From positions 310,001 through 374,000 of the forward strand of contig JADJNS010000010.1 of NCBI GenBank assembly GCA_016714225.1: 64,000 bases of DNA, read 5' to 3'. The stretch is from Archangiaceae bacterium. GTDB taxonomy: Bacteria; Myxococcota; Myxococcia; Myxococcales; Myxococcaceae. The notes under the pieces were generated by a model. The model saw only the letters and a list, made by a program, of their open reading frames with translations, was not told the origin of the DNA and ran no database searches. Shown in pieces: positions 1 to 9,476 of this stretch; position 1 is the first letter of the stretch; each line of letters opens with the position of its first letter. The position numbers were made by a program, and so were the translations under genes.

Positions 1-45
1 CTGCGCATACCGCTGGCCGACGGAGGCGAACGTGCCGCGACGTGA
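1..45 (+). CDS. C-terminal tail of an upstream gene, probably a sensor histidine kinase (partial)
   Basis: Frame 1 is open from the window edge to a TGA at 43-45 and encodes only 14 residues (LRIPLADGGERAAT). A short strand ending in I-P-L is how many histidine-kinase ATPase domains finish. The next gene, an NtrC-type response regulator, starts inside this tail, which is the usual translationally coupled kinase-regulator arrangement. Identity as a kinase is inference from context; only the open frame and the 14-nt overlap are seen. Confidence 0.45.
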   Translation: MRIPLADGGERAAT

Positions 46-1390
46 CGCGAAGGTGCGGGTGCTGGTGGTCGACGACAAGCTCGAGATGGCCGAGACCCTC
101 TCCGACGGGCTGCGCGACCTGGGGTACGAGGCGTCGGCGGTGGCCTCGAGCCGCGAGGCGGCGCAGCGGCTCGAGCGCGAAGGCTTCGACGCGCTGGTGA
201 CCGACCTGCGCATGCCTGAGATCGACGGCCTGGGCCTGCTGGCGCTCTCGCGCAGGCTCGACCCGCAGCGGCCGGTCATCGTGATGACCGCGTACGGCGC
301 CATCGACACCGCCATCGAGTCGATTCGCCAGGGCGCCCAGCACTACCTCACCAAGCCGTTCAAGCTGGAAGAGCTGGCCATCTTCCTGGGCCGCGCGCTC
401 GAGCAGCGCTCGGTGCGCGAAGAAGCGGCCGCGCTGAAGACCACGCTCAAAGAGCGGTACTCGCCCGCCGGGGTGGTGGCGCAGAGCCTGGCGATGCGGG
501 CGGTGCTCGAGGTGGTCGAGCGGGTGGCGCGCACCGACGCTCCGGTGCTGCTCTTGGGCGAGACCGGCACCGGCAAGGGGCTCTTGGCGCGGGTGATTCA
601 CGCGCAGAGCCCCCGCGCCGCGCGGCCGTTCGTGACGGTGAACTGCGCGGCGCTGCCCGAGGCGCTGCTCGAGAGCGAGCTGTTCGGGCACCTGAAGGGC
701 GCCTTCACCGGCGCGACGCAAGACCGGCCCGGGCTGTTCGCCGAGGCCGAGGGAGGCACGCTGTGCCTCGACGAGATGGGCGAGCTGCCCCCGGCGCTGC
801 AGGCGAAGCTGCTGCACGTGCTCGAGTCGAAGACGGTGCGCCCGGTGGGCTCGACCCGAGAGCGCGTGCTCGACGTGCGCATCATCGCCGCCACCCACCG
901 CGACCTGCGCGCGCGGGTGAAGAGCGGCGAGTTTCGCGAAGACCTGCTGTACCGGCTCGACGTGGTGCCCATCGAGGTGCCTCCGCTGCGGCAGCGCAAA
1001 GACGACCTGCCGGTGCTGCTCGACCAGTTCCTCTCTGCAGCACGCGGGCGGCACGCGGGCGCAGCGGTCGAGCGCATCTCGGGGGCGGCGCTCGACGTGA
1101 TGCTCGCGCATCACTGGCCCGGCAACGTGCGCGAGCTGCAGCACGTCATCGAGCGGCTGGTGGTGCTGGGGCGCTCGGCCGAGGTGCAGGCCACCGAGCT
1201 GCCCGCCACGGTGCGAGAAGACGGCCGGGCCGGGGCGATGGCCTTCGGCGGAGACATCGTGCCGGTGCGCGAGCTGCAGCGGCGCTACGCGCAGTGGGCG
1301 CTCGAGCGCTGCGGCGGGCACCGGGGGCGCACCGCCGAGCTGCTCGACATCGACGGCAAGACGCTCGCGAAGTGGCTCGGCGGCGAGTGA
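32..1390 (+). CDS. NtrC-family sigma-54-dependent response regulator
   Basis: 452 residues. An N-terminal receiver (about 8-120) has the acidic pair VVDD, phosphoacceptor Asp58 in TDLRMPE, and the conserved Thr and Lys (MTAY, TKPF). The central AAA+ domain has Walker A GETGTGKG (176-183), the sigma-54 contact loop GAFTGA (223-228), and a Walker B-like CLDEMGE. A Fis-type helix-turn-helix closes the protein (RGRTAELLDIDGKTLAKWL). It should activate sigma-54 promoters when phosphorylated, probably by the kinase whose tail it overlaps. The GTG start is chosen because GGAGG lies at 22-26, five bases upstream. Target promoters are not evident in the window. Confidence 0.93.
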   Translation: MPRRDAKVRVLVVDDKLEMAETLSDGLRDLGYEASAVASSREAAQRLEREGFDALVTDLRMPEIDGLGLLALSRRLDPQRPVIVMTAYGAIDTAIESIRQGAQHYLTKPFKLEELAIFLGRALEQRSVREEAAALKTTLKERYSPAGVVAQSLAMRAVLEVVERVARTDAPVLLLGETGTGKGLLARVIHAQSPRAARPFVTVNCAALPEALLESELFGHLKGAFTGATQDRPGLFAEAEGGTLCLDEMGELPPALQAKLLHVLESKTVRPVGSTRERVLDVRIIAATHRDLRARVKSGEFREDLLYRLDVVPIEVPPLRQRKDDLPVLLDQFLSAARGRHAGAAVERISGAALDVMLAHHWPGNVRELQHVIERLVVLGRSAEVQATELPATVREDGRAGAMAFGGDIVPVRELQRRYAQWALERCGGHRGRTAELLDIDGKTLAKWLGGE

Positions 1391-1397
1391 GCGCCGC

Positions 1398-3053
1398 TCA
1401 GGCGCTGGCGCGGCTGCGCTCGGCCTCGGCCGCGAAGACCGCGGCGCGCGGGTCGTTCGACAGCCGGCGGCGCTCGAGCTCTTCTTCGATGGGGCGCTCG
1501 GTGTAGTTGGCCGCGCGGGCGCGGCCGTCTCTCACCTCTTGGCCCCAGGTGATGAGGTGGTGGCCCATGGTGGCGATGTAGACGAGGTGGTCGATGCGGC
1601 CGTGGCGCAAGAGCTCGAGGGCCATCTTCCAGAACGCGGGGCGGTAGTTGGCGCCCAGGCCCAGCTTCACGAACACGCTGATGATGGCGTGCGCCGCGAG
1701 GTGCAGGTTGCGCTTGTTCACCTGGCCCATGAGCGGCACCTTCTTGCGGTTCGGGTAGGTGTTGACGATGTTGTGGCGGTAGCGCGCGTGCAGGTTCTCG
1801 GGGTCGAACACGTGCTCGACGACCTTGCGCCACTGCTCGACCACCACGTGCTCGGGCAGCTTGAACCGCACGTTCGACTCGTCGACGTCGGCGGTCTCGA
1901 TGAGCCGCCCCTCGGCCTGCAGCCGGCGGTACAGCGGCGTCTTGGGCAGCGCGTACAGGACGTTCACCGCCAGCAGCGGAATCTGGGCCTTGTCGATGAA
2001 GCGAATGATTTTCTCTGCCGCGTCCATACCGTCGGCGTCGAGCCCCAAGATGATGCCGGCGTGCAGCTCGATGCCGTGGGAGTTGATGATCTTGATCGCC
2101 TCGAGAATCGGCATGCGCAGGTTCTGCTGCTTGTCGATGGCCTCGAGCGTCTCTTCTTCGGGGCTCTCGATGCCGAAGAACACGTCGGTGAAGTAGGCCT
2201 CGCGCATCAGCTCGAGCACCTCTTTGTCCTGCGCGACGTTCAAGGTCAGCTCGGCGGCGAGCCGAATGGCGTAGTTGTGCTTCTTCTGCCAGCCGATGAG
2301 GTGCGGCAGCAGCTCTTTGGCCGCCTTCTTGTTGCCGATGAAGTTGTCGTCGACGAAGTAGATGGCGCCGTGGGCGCCTGCTTCCATCAGCGCGTCGAGC
2401 TCGCGAATCATGCGCGCCGGTGACTTCAGGCGCGGGTTGCGGCCGTACAGCTCGGGTATGTCGCAGAACTCGCAGCGGTACGGGCAGCCGCTCGACCACT
2501 GAATGTTCGAGGCGAAGTACTGCTTCAGGTCGATGCTCTTGTACGCGGGAATGGGGAAGTCATCGAGCTCGACCCGCTTGTCGGTCTTCAAGGTGATCTG
2601 CTGCGGCGGCCGCGCCACCGTCTCGTCGAGCATCGCCACCAGCGCGTCGGTCGCGTCGCCCAGCTCTCCGCAGTGCAGGTAGTCGTACATCGGGTAGTAC
2701 TCGGGCGCCGCGCTGACCGACGGCCCGCCCAGGGCGCAGACCTTGCCGAAGGCGTGCGCGCGCTCGGCGATCTCGGCGACGCGCCGCTTCTGCACGTGCA
2801 TGCTCGACACCAGAATCGCGTCGGCCCAGCGAATCTCGGCGTCGGTCGGCTCGCGCACGTTCTCGTCGACGAACTGCACCTGCCACGACTCGGGCAGGTA
2901 CGCGGCGATGGTGAGCAGCCCCTGCGGAGGCATGAACGCCTTCACGTCGGGGAAGAACTGGTACGCGTGGTGGAAGGTGCCGAACACCTGCGAATAGCGG
3001 GGAAACACGCAAAGGATTCGCCGCGAGCTCTTCGGTTGGTACCGGGTGCGCAA
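1398..3053 (-). CDS. B12-binding radical SAM protein, HpnP-like (DUF4070 type)
   Basis: 551 residues from a TTG start. The frame is open further upstream, but that extension is low-complexity; TTG at 3053 is preceded by GAGGGGAG at good spacing and directly precedes the conserved RRILCVFPRYS opening. A cobalamin-binding-like N-terminal domain (about 10-150) is followed by a radical SAM domain with CxxxCxxC (Cys190, Cys194, Cys197, in GCPYRCEFCDIP) that binds the 4Fe-4S cluster, then a C-terminal DUF4070-like region. Stretches such as AFMPPQGLL, GGPSVS, YFVDDNFIGN and LQALPKTPL-like YALPKTPLY closely resemble the hopanoid C-2 methylase HpnP as I recall it. Exact HpnP function versus a paralogue is inference. 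It converges on the NtrC gene (7-bp gap). Confidence 0.72.
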   Translation of the reverse strand: MRTRYQPKSSRRILCVFPRYSQVFGTFHHAYQFFPDVKAFMPPQGLLTIAAYLPESWQVQFVDENVREPTDAEIRWADAILVSSMHVQKRRVAEIAERAHAFGKVCALGGPSVSAAPEYYPMYDYLHCGELGDATDALVAMLDETVARPPQQITLKTDKRVELDDFPIPAYKSIDLKQYFASNIQWSSGCPYRCEFCDIPELYGRNPRLKSPARMIRELDALMEAGAHGAIYFVDDNFIGNKKAAKELLPHLIGWQKKHNYAIRLAAELTLNVAQDKEVLELMREAYFTDVFFGIESPEEETLEAIDKQQNLRMPILEAIKIINSHGIELHAGIILGLDADGMDAAEKIIRFIDKAQIPLLAVNVLYALPKTPLYRRLQAEGRLIETADVDESNVRFKLPEHVVVEQWRKVVEHVFDPENLHARYRHNIVNTYPNRKKVPLMGQVNKRNLHLAAHAIISVFVKLGLGANYRPAFWKMALELLRHGRIDHLVYIATMGHHLITWGQEVRDGRARAANYTERPIEEELERRRLSNDPRAAVFAAEAERSRASA

Positions 3054-3210
3054 GGTGCTCCCCCTCGAGAAGGGTTGAAGGTGGGCCCGGCTGCATATCA
3101 CGAGGCGGGTCGAAATCACTCTCGGGGGGTCGGGCCCGACCCTCGGCAGGGGGTGGATCATCGGCCGCTTGGAGGCGGGTCTGATCCATGCACCGAGCTG
3201 CGCCAGCCAG

Positions 3211-5011
3211 ATGACGCTGCAGCGGAGGTGGTTGGTCACGGTGATGGTGCTGGTCACGTTCGCCGTCGGCGTCACGGTGGCGGTGTGCGTGGCGATCAAC
3301 ACCTACAACGTGCGCTACGGCGTGCGGCTGTGGATGAGCGCCGCCCGAGCCGGGCCGGTGACGCAGGTCATCGACCACAGCTTCGAAGCGCTCGAGGCCG
3401 AGGGCGAAGACATCTTGAGCCACGGCGCGCTCGCGTCGCGCGACGCGAAGGCCATCGAGGCCGACCTGCGGCGCGAGCTGCTGCCGCGGCTGCGCGAGCA
3501 GTGGCTGCTGGTCGACGGCGCCACGGTGCTCACCCCGATGAGCGCCTGCCGGGGCCATCACCTTGAGCGCCGGCCCGCGGCGGTCGATCGTCTGGTGCGG
3601 CGACACCCCGGTGCTGTTGGCGCGGGTGAACGCGCTCAACGACCGTCACACGCTCTACCTCGCCCAGCCGCTGGGCTCGGGCTTCGTCGAGCAGCTCAAG
3701 CGCTTGACCTTCGGAGAGGTCGAGCTGTGGGGGCCGCACGGCCTGGTGGCGACCTCGTTCGTCTCGACCTCGGGCGCACCCCTGCACCACACCTTCGCGC
3801 TCGAGCAGATCGCCGCGCTCTCGGCGAGTGACGCGCCGTTCGGCCGCCTCGACGCCGACCTCGACGCCCCCTACGCCGGCTACTTCCCCACCACCGTGCG
3901 GCAGGCGTACGGCGCGGTGCTCTCGAGCAGCGGCGAGCAGCGCTTCTCGGCCTTCGTCTCGGCCGGCCCGCTCGATGCCGACCGCGGCCCCGCCGACCTT
4001 CGGTTGGTGATGGCGGTGCCCAGCGACCTGCTGGTCATTGGCCCCTCGGCCATGGCGGTGGCGATGGCGCTGTGCGGCCTGACCCTGGTGCTGGCGGTGG
4101 TGCTGGTGGCGCGCCGGCTGGTGGCCGACGTGAGCAAGCCGCTGGCGAACCTCGAGCGCGCCGCGAAGCAGGCGGTGGCGGCGGGCGGAGCCTTCGAGCC
4201 CGGCGAAGACAGCGGCACCTTCGAGCTCGCGAGCATCAGCTCGTCGTTCGCGGCGCTCAACGCCAGGGTCGAAGAGGGCCGCGCCCGCGCCGCGCAGAGC
4301 GAGAAGATGGCGGCGATCGGCACGCTGGCGGGCGGCATCGCGCACGAAATCAACAACCCGCTGGGCGTCATCTTGGGTTTCGCGCAGGGGCTCGAGCGCC
4401 GGGTGCCCGAGGGAGACGCGCTGCGCATGCCGGTGATGTCGATCGTCCGCGAGGCGATGCGCTGCAAGCAGCTGGTGCAGGAGCTGCTCACCTTCGCGCG
4501 GGTGAGCAAGAAGACCGAAGAAGACATCGACCTGGTGGCGACGGTGAACGCCTCGCTGCTGTTCCTGCAGCCGCGCGCGAAGACGCAGGGCGTCGAGATC
4601 GTCTCGCAGGTGACCACCCCGCTCCCGCTGCTGCGCGGCAGCAAGACCCAGCTGCAGCAAGTGCTGCTCAACCTGGGCACCAACGCGCTCGACGCGATGA
4701 AGCACGGCGGCACCCTCACCTTGAGCGTGCAGCCGCGGCTGGGCGGAGTGGTGCTCGAGGTGACCGACACCGGCTCGGGCATCAGCGAGGCGATTCGGGG
4801 GCGGGTCTTCGAGCCGTTCTTCACCACCAAAGGGGTGGGCGAAGGCACCGGGCTCGGCCTGAGTCTGGTGTACCAGATCGTCCAGCAGCACCGCGGGCAC
4901 ATCGACCTGGTCACCAAAGAGGGCCAGGGCACCACCATGCGGGTGACGCTGCCGTCGGCCGCCACGCGCCTCGACGTCGCCCGCACCTCGCAGCCCGGAG
5001 CCACCGCGTGA
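3211..5011 (+). CDS. membrane sensor histidine kinase with an apparent 1-base frameshift
   Basis: Frame 1 encodes a TM helix (LVTVMVLVTFAVGVTVAV) and the first part of an extracytoplasmic domain; frame 2 then encodes the rest, a second TM helix (about 4030-4110), a linker, a HisKA domain with GGIAHEINNPLG and an HATPase with DTGSGIS, FFTTKGVGEGTGLGL. Neither frame alone makes a whole kinase. Removing one G from the GGGG run at 3551-3554 joins them as TPMSACRAITLSAGPRR, giving about 599 residues. No slippery site plus structure is obvious, so sequencing error or recent mutation is more likely than programmed shifting. ATG 3211 is preferred over an upstream TTG at 3169 because it directly precedes the TM segment. 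The stop overlaps the next gene's GTG. Confidence 0.8.
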
Positions 5012-5379
5012 GCGCCTCGATTCTGGTCGCCGACGACGAGCCCGGCTTTCGCGACCTGTTCAGCTTCGCGCTGCAGCCGCTGGGCTACCGCGTCACCGGG
5101 GTGGGCGACGGCGCCGAGGCGGTGGCGCAGGCGGCGATGCGACCCTTCGACCTGGTGGTGCTCGACCACCACATGCCCCGGCTCAGCGGCCTCGAGGCGC
5201 TCAAGCAGCTCAAGGCGCTGATGCCGCAGCTCAAGGTGATGGTGGTGAGCGGCAGCGCCGATGATCGCCAGCTGCTCGAGGCCGAGGTGCTGGCCGCAGG
5301 CGCGGCGTGCTGTCTTTTCAAACCCCTCGAGCTGGCCAGCCTGATTCAGGCCGTCGAGCTGCAGCTTCGAAAGGAATGA
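5008..5379 (+). CDS. stand-alone response regulator receiver protein
   Basis: 123 residues, a single REC domain: acidic pair ADDE near the start, phosphoacceptor Asp53 in VVLDHHMP, Ser in VVSGS and Lys in LFKPLE. There is no output domain, so it probably works as a phosphotransfer intermediate or by protein contact. The GTG start overlaps the kinase stop (GTGA) with GGAG about 8 bases upstream, implying translational coupling to the preceding histidine kinase. The next gene starts at its stop. Confidence 0.9.
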   Translation: MSASILVADDEPGFRDLFSFALQPLGYRVTGVGDGAEAVAQAAMRPFDLVVLDHHMPRLSGLEALKQLKALMPQLKVMVVSGSADDRQLLEAEVLAAGAACCLFKPLELASLIQAVELQLRKE

Positions 5380-5381
5380 CC

Positions 5382-6911
5382 ATGGCGCACGGTTCGATTC
5401 TGGTGGTGGACGACGAGCCGGGGCTCCTCGACGTGCTCGAGTGGGAGCTGGGCAGCCTGGGCTACGACGTGTTCGCGGTCGACAGCGGCTCGACCGCGGT
5501 GGCGGTGCTCAAGGAGACCGAGTTCGACGCGGTCATCTCGGACGTGCGCATGCCCGGGCTGTCGGGCATCGACGTGCTGCGCATGTCGAAGCAGCTGTGC
5601 CCCGACACCGAGGTCATCATCGCCACCGGCTTCGCCGAGATGGAGACCGTGGTCGACTGCGTGCGCGGCGGCGCGTTCGACTTCATTCAGAAGCCGTTCA
5701 ACCTGCCCTCGGTGATGGCCACGGTCGAGCGCGCGGTCGAGCGCCGGCGGCTGCGCGCCTCGACCCAGCTCTACGAGGCGAGCCTGGCCATCTCGGCCAA
5801 CCGCGACCCGCAGGCGCTGCCGGCGCTCATCACCGACACGGCGCTGAAAATCTTCGAGGCCGACACCGTCGCCTTGTGGCTGCCCACCAAAGACGGCGTG
5901 TACCTCGCGCACCGGGTGATGCGGGCGCCGTCGACCATCAAGCTGGTCGGGCCGGAGGCCGTCTTCGCGCTCGCCCGGCGCGGCAAGCCGGTGCTGGTGC
6001 CCACCGAGGCGTCGATGCCCGACCTCGAGCTCACCGACGGCGCGACCGGCATTCTCTACCCGCTGATGGCGGGCGAGCGGCTGACCGGCGTGCTGACGGT
6101 CGGGCGCTTCGACCCGCAGCGGCCGTTTCGGCGCGGCGACGTCGAGCGCGGCTCGGCGCTCGCCTCGCAGGTGCTGCTGGCCATCGAGAACGTGCGGCTC
6201 GCGACCCAGGCCACCGCCAACGAGCGGCTGGCCAGCATCGGGCAGATGGCGGCAGGCGTGGCGCACGAAATCAACAACCCGGTCTCGTACGTGCTGATGA
6301 GCCTCGAGGCCGCCACCGAGCTGGTGGCCGAGGTCGCCGCCGGCAGCGCCGAGGCCAAGACCGACCTGGAAGAGTCGCTGCGCGACGCGCTCGACGGCGC
6401 GGGCCGCATTCGCGACATCGTGGGCGACCTGAAGAACATGTCGCGGGCCGACACCGGCCGGCGCAGGGTCGACCCCAACGAGGTGGTGCGCGCCGCGATG
6501 CGGGTGGCGGGCGCCGAGCTCAAGCACTGCCACCAGGTGAACAAAGAGCTGGCCGAGGGGCTGCGGGTCGACGTCGACTCGGGCCGCATCACCCAGGTGC
6601 TGGTGAACCTGATGGTGAACGCCGCGCACGCCGTCGCGCAGCAGCCGCAGAGCCGCGTCTCGGTGAAGACCTGGGCCGACGGCGACAAGGTGAAGGTGTC
6701 GATTTCCGACAACGGCCCCGGCATCGCGGTCGAGAACCAGCACCGCATCTTCGAGGCGTTCTTCACTACCAAGGCTCCAGGTGTAGGCACCGGGCTGGGG
6801 CTCTCCATCAGCCGCGACATCGCGCGCGCCCACGGCGGAGACGTCGAGCTGACCTCGGCTGCAGGGCAAGGTGCGTGCTTCACCCTCACCCTGCCGGCGG
6901 CCCCGGCGTGA
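5382..6911 (+). CDS. REC-GAF-histidine kinase (soluble)
   Basis: 509 residues, no membrane segment. N-terminal receiver (1-120, Asp54 in ISDVRMPG, Lys in IQKPF), a GAF-like sensor (about 135-272), a HisKA domain with His295 in GVAHEINNP, and an HATPase with SDNGPGI and TKAPGVGTGLGLSIS. An N-terminal receiver means input probably arrives by phosphotransfer, plausibly from the kinase just upstream, and is integrated with a GAF ligand. ATG 5382 is preferred over the overlapping ATG 5376 because AAAGGA is then at proper spacing. It forms an apparent operon with the kinase, the lone receiver and probably the FHA gene downstream. Confidence 0.9.
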   Translation: MAHGSILVVDDEPGLLDVLEWELGSLGYDVFAVDSGSTAVAVLKETEFDAVISDVRMPGLSGIDVLRMSKQLCPDTEVIIATGFAEMETVVDCVRGGAFDFIQKPFNLPSVMATVERAVERRRLRASTQLYEASLAISANRDPQALPALITDTALKIFEADTVALWLPTKDGVYLAHRVMRAPSTIKLVGPEAVFALARRGKPVLVPTEASMPDLELTDGATGILYPLMAGERLTGVLTVGRFDPQRPFRRGDVERGSALASQVLLAIENVRLATQATANERLASIGQMAAGVAHEINNPVSYVLMSLEAATELVAEVAAGSAEAKTDLEESLRDALDGAGRIRDIVGDLKNMSRADTGRRRVDPNEVVRAAMRVAGAELKHCHQVNKELAEGLRVDVDSGRITQVLVNLMVNAAHAVAQQPQSRVSVKTWADGDKVKVSISDNGPGIAVENQHRIFEAFFTTKAPGVGTGLGLSISRDIARAHGGDVELTSAAGQGACFTLTLPAAPA

Positions 6912-6973
6912 ACGGCGAGCTCGCGGTGGGCGGCAACTCGACCGGGGTGGCCCGAGGTACAGTGCCGGCAGCG

Positions 6974-7492
6974 ATGGTTCGCGCCTACCTGCTGTCGTTT
7001 CTCGCGCGCCAGTACCTGGTGCTGAACCAGGGTTTCGCGCCGCGGTACCCCCACGCCTGGCTGGTGTGGGAGCCGGGCTCGTGGCGCGCGCCGCCTCCCG
7101 ACGCCTCGGTGGCCGAGACGCGGCTGCCCACCCAGGGCGCCGCGCCGGTGCCCGGGCCGGGCGACGCGCTGTGCTTCGAGCTGGCGCTGCCCGCTGACCG
7201 GCGCGAGCCGCTGCGCCTGGGCCGCGCCGAGACCAACGAGCTGGTGCTGTCTGACGCCACCGTCTCGCGCGAGCACTGCCTGCTGCGGCGCGACGCGGGC
7301 GGCTGGTACGTGAAGGCCTCCGACTCGGTGAAGGCGCTCAAGGTCTCGGGCCGTGCCCTGGCGGCGGGCGAAGAGGTCGCGGTCTCGGCCGGCGACCGGC
7401 TCGAGCTGGGCGAGGTGACGCTGACGCTGCTCGACGCACCCCGCCTGGTCGAGCGGGTGAAGGCCCACGCCACGCACCCCGCGCACCCCTGA
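6974..7492 (+). CDS. FHA-domain protein
   Basis: 172 residues. After an N-terminal region (about 1-70) with no recognised domain comes an FHA domain carrying the phosphothreonine-binding signature LRLGRAETNELVL...ATVSREHCLLRR. It should bind phosphothreonine peptides. The Ser/Thr kinase starting 11 bases downstream is the obvious source. Alternative starts are GTG 6908, which overlaps the previous stop, and GTG 6962, with GAGG just upstream; ATG 6974 is chosen as the start of the clean MVRAYLLSFL segment, but the choice is uncertain. Confidence 0.85.
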   Translation: MVRAYLLSFLARQYLVLNQGFAPRYPHAWLVWEPGSWRAPPPDASVAETRLPTQGAAPVPGPGDALCFELALPADRREPLRLGRAETNELVLSDATVSREHCLLRRDAGGWYVKASDSVKALKVSGRALAAGEEVAVSAGDRLELGEVTLTLLDAPRLVERVKAHATHPAHP

Positions 7493-7503
7493 AAGGAGCA
7501 AGC

Positions 7504-8889
7504 GTGTCGTTGGCGAAGGGCGAGTCGCACCTGGCGGTGGTGGGCGCGCCCGCGGCTGCCCCCGCTTCACTGGCGGTGGGCCAGGTGCTGGGCAGCTACC
7601 GCATCGAGGGCGTGCTGGGCGAAGGCACCATGGGCCGCGTGTACCTGGGCCGCCACGTGACGCTCGACCGCCCCGCGGCGCTCAAGGTGCTGCACCCCCA
7701 GCACACGCAGGACCCGTCGCTGATTCAGCGCTTCTTTCAAGAGGCGCGGCTGGTCAATCGCATCGCCCACGAGCACATCGTCGAGGTGCTCGACTTCGCC
7801 GAGTCGAAAGAGCCGCCGGCAGTGTACGGGGTGATGGAGCTGCTCACCGGCCAGACGCTGGCGGCGTCGCTGGCCGCGTGCGCGCCCTCGCTCGAGGCCA
7901 TCGTGGCGGTGGGGCGGCAGATCGCCACCGCGCTGCAGGCCGCACACGCCGTCGGGGTAGTGCACCGCGACCTGAAGCCCGACAACGTGTTCCTGGTGCG
8001 GCGTGGCGGCCGCGACGACTACGTCAAGGTGCTCGACTTCGGGGTCGCCAAGCTCGCGCAAGGCGGCCCCAGCGTGGTGGCGACCCACTCGGGCGCGCTG
8101 CTGGGCACCCCACGCTACATGGCGCCCGAACAGGCGGCGGGGCTCGAGGTCGACGCCCGCACCGACGTCTACGCGCTGGGCGTCATTCTCTACCAGATGC
8201 TGGCGGGCCGGGTGCCGTTCGAGGCGGCCAACTTCGGGCAGCTGGCGGCCGACATCATCACCCGCCCGCCGCCGCCGCTGCACGAGCGCTCGGCCGGCGG
8301 CGAGCGCATACCCGATGCGCTGCGCGACCTGGTGCGGGCGTGCCTCGAGAAGCAGCCCGATGCGCGCCCGCCCAGCATGACCAGCGTCGAGTCGTGGCTG
8401 GGCCGGGCCCTGAGCGAAGAAGACACCCTGCCGTTCGGGCGAGCGCTGCGCGCCCGCAGGCCGGTGGTGATGGCGGCTGCCGCGGCGCTGGTGCTCGGGC
8501 TGGCCGGTGCCGTGGCGGTGACCCGGCGCACCGACCCGGCCCCGGCGCCGGTGGTGATGGCCGCTGCTGCCGCGGCGGTGGCGCCGGCGGTGGTCGCGCC
8601 CGCGGTGCCGAAGGTCACGCTCGCGCTCACCACCGTACCCGCTGGAGCGCGGGTGCTGAGCGCCGGCACCGGCGAGCTGCTCGGGGTCAGCCCGTGGGTG
8701 GCCACGTTTCCCCGCGAGGCGGCCACGCTGAAGCTGCGCATCGAAGCACCCGGCTACGAGCCGGTGCTGCGCGAGGTGGGGCTCGGCGCCGACGCGTCGC
8801 TCGAGCTGGCGCTCAAGCCGCTCAAGGTGGCGCGGCCGGCGGCGAAGAAGAGCACCTCGATTCGCAACGGAGTCATCGACCCGTTCTGA
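7504..8889 (+). CDS. Hanks-type Ser/Thr protein kinase with C-terminal PEGA domain
   Basis: 461 residues. The kinase domain (about 31-295) has the glycine loop GEGTMGRVYLG, catalytic Lys61, HRDLKPDN (154-161), DFG (178-180) and an APE motif in MAPEQ. A single TM helix follows (about 317-337), then an Ala/Pro linker and a PEGA domain (VPAGARVL...GVSPW) that should lie outside the cytoplasmic membrane. All catalytic residues are present, so it is predicted active. GTG start with AAAGGAG 5 bases upstream. It lies between an FHA gene and a TPR gene, a common myxobacterial arrangement in which the FHA protein reads kinase output. The substrate is unknown. Confidence 0.95.
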   Translation: MSLAKGESHLAVVGAPAAAPASLAVGQVLGSYRIEGVLGEGTMGRVYLGRHVTLDRPAALKVLHPQHTQDPSLIQRFFQEARLVNRIAHEHIVEVLDFAESKEPPAVYGVMELLTGQTLAASLAACAPSLEAIVAVGRQIATALQAAHAVGVVHRDLKPDNVFLVRRGGRDDYVKVLDFGVAKLAQGGPSVVATHSGALLGTPRYMAPEQAAGLEVDARTDVYALGVILYQMLAGRVPFEAANFGQLAADIITRPPPPLHERSAGGERIPDALRDLVRACLEKQPDARPPSMTSVESWLGRALSEEDTLPFGRALRARRPVVMAAAAALVLGLAGAVAVTRRTDPAPAPVVMAAAAAAVAPAVVAPAVPKVTLALTTVPAGARVLSAGTGELLGVSPWVATFPREAATLKLRIEAPGYEPVLREVGLGADASLELALKPLKVARPAAKKSTSIRNGVIDPF

Positions 8890-8891
8890 GC

Positions 8892-9476
8892 ATGCGCGCC
8901 CCTCTCGCCCTGAGTCTGGTGCTGGCCGCCACCGCGGCGTTGGCCGACGACGGCACCGCGGCGGCGAAGGCCGCGGCGAAGGAAGCGCGGGTGGCGTTCG
9001 ATGCCGGCGACTTCGAGCGCGCGCTGGTGAAGTACGAAGAGGCGTTTCGGGCCAGGCCGGTGCCGGCGCTGCAGTTCAACCTCGGCCAGTGCCACCGGCA
9101 GCTGGGCCACCTCGAGCGGGCGCTCTACTTCTTTCGCCGCTTCCTCGAGTCGCAACCGCCCGAGGAGCAGGCCGCGCAGGTGCGGCCCCTGGTGGCCGAG
9201 CTCGAGGCGCAGCAGGCGCGCGACGAGGCCCACGCGCGCGAGCTGCAGCTCGAGCAGGCGCGCGCCGCCTCGGCGCAGGCGCAGGCCGACCTCGAGCGGG
9301 CGCTGAAGCAGCAGCCGGTGGTCGCCGCAGCCGAGCCGCCGGTCTACAAGAAGCCATGGTTCTGGGTGGTGGTCGGTGGAGTGGCGGTGGTCGCCGCGGG
9401 GGTGGGCGCGGGAGCGTACGTGGCCACCGCGCCTCGCCCGGTCGCGACCACCTGGCCGGACATCGACGCCCGATGA
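8892..9476 (+). CDS. TPR-containing membrane protein
   Basis: 194 residues. A signal peptide (1-18, ending ALA-DDG) leads into a TPR-like region (about 25-95: ARVAFDAGDFERALVKYEEAF and following) and an Ala/Gln/Glu-rich coiled coil (about 100-150). A C-terminal TM helix (WFWVVVGGVAVVAAGVGAGAYV) anchors it. It resembles the many small myxobacterial TPR proteins that accompany PEGA kinases and probably acts as a periplasmic scaffold. Two bases separate it from the kinase stop, and its own stop overlaps the next ATG. Confidence 0.85.
   Translation: MRAPLALSLVLAATAALADDGTAAAKAAAKEARVAFDAGDFERALVKYEEAFRARPVPALQFNLGQCHRQLGHLERALYFFRRFLESQPPEEQAAQVRPLVAELEAQQARDEAHARELQLEQARAASAQAQADLERALKQQPVVAAAEPPVYKKPWFWVVVGGVAVVAAGVGAGAYVATAPRPVATTWPDIDAR

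Noticed and set aside
3551..3554. Programmed ribosomal frameshift in the histidine kinase
   Set aside because: No slippery heptamer, no Shine-Dalgarno stimulator and no strong downstream pseudoknot were obvious; a single-base indel explains it more simply.
3530..5172. Long minus-strand frames opposite the histidine kinase
   Set aside because: They mirror the kinase codons, contain no motif, and have no start signal.
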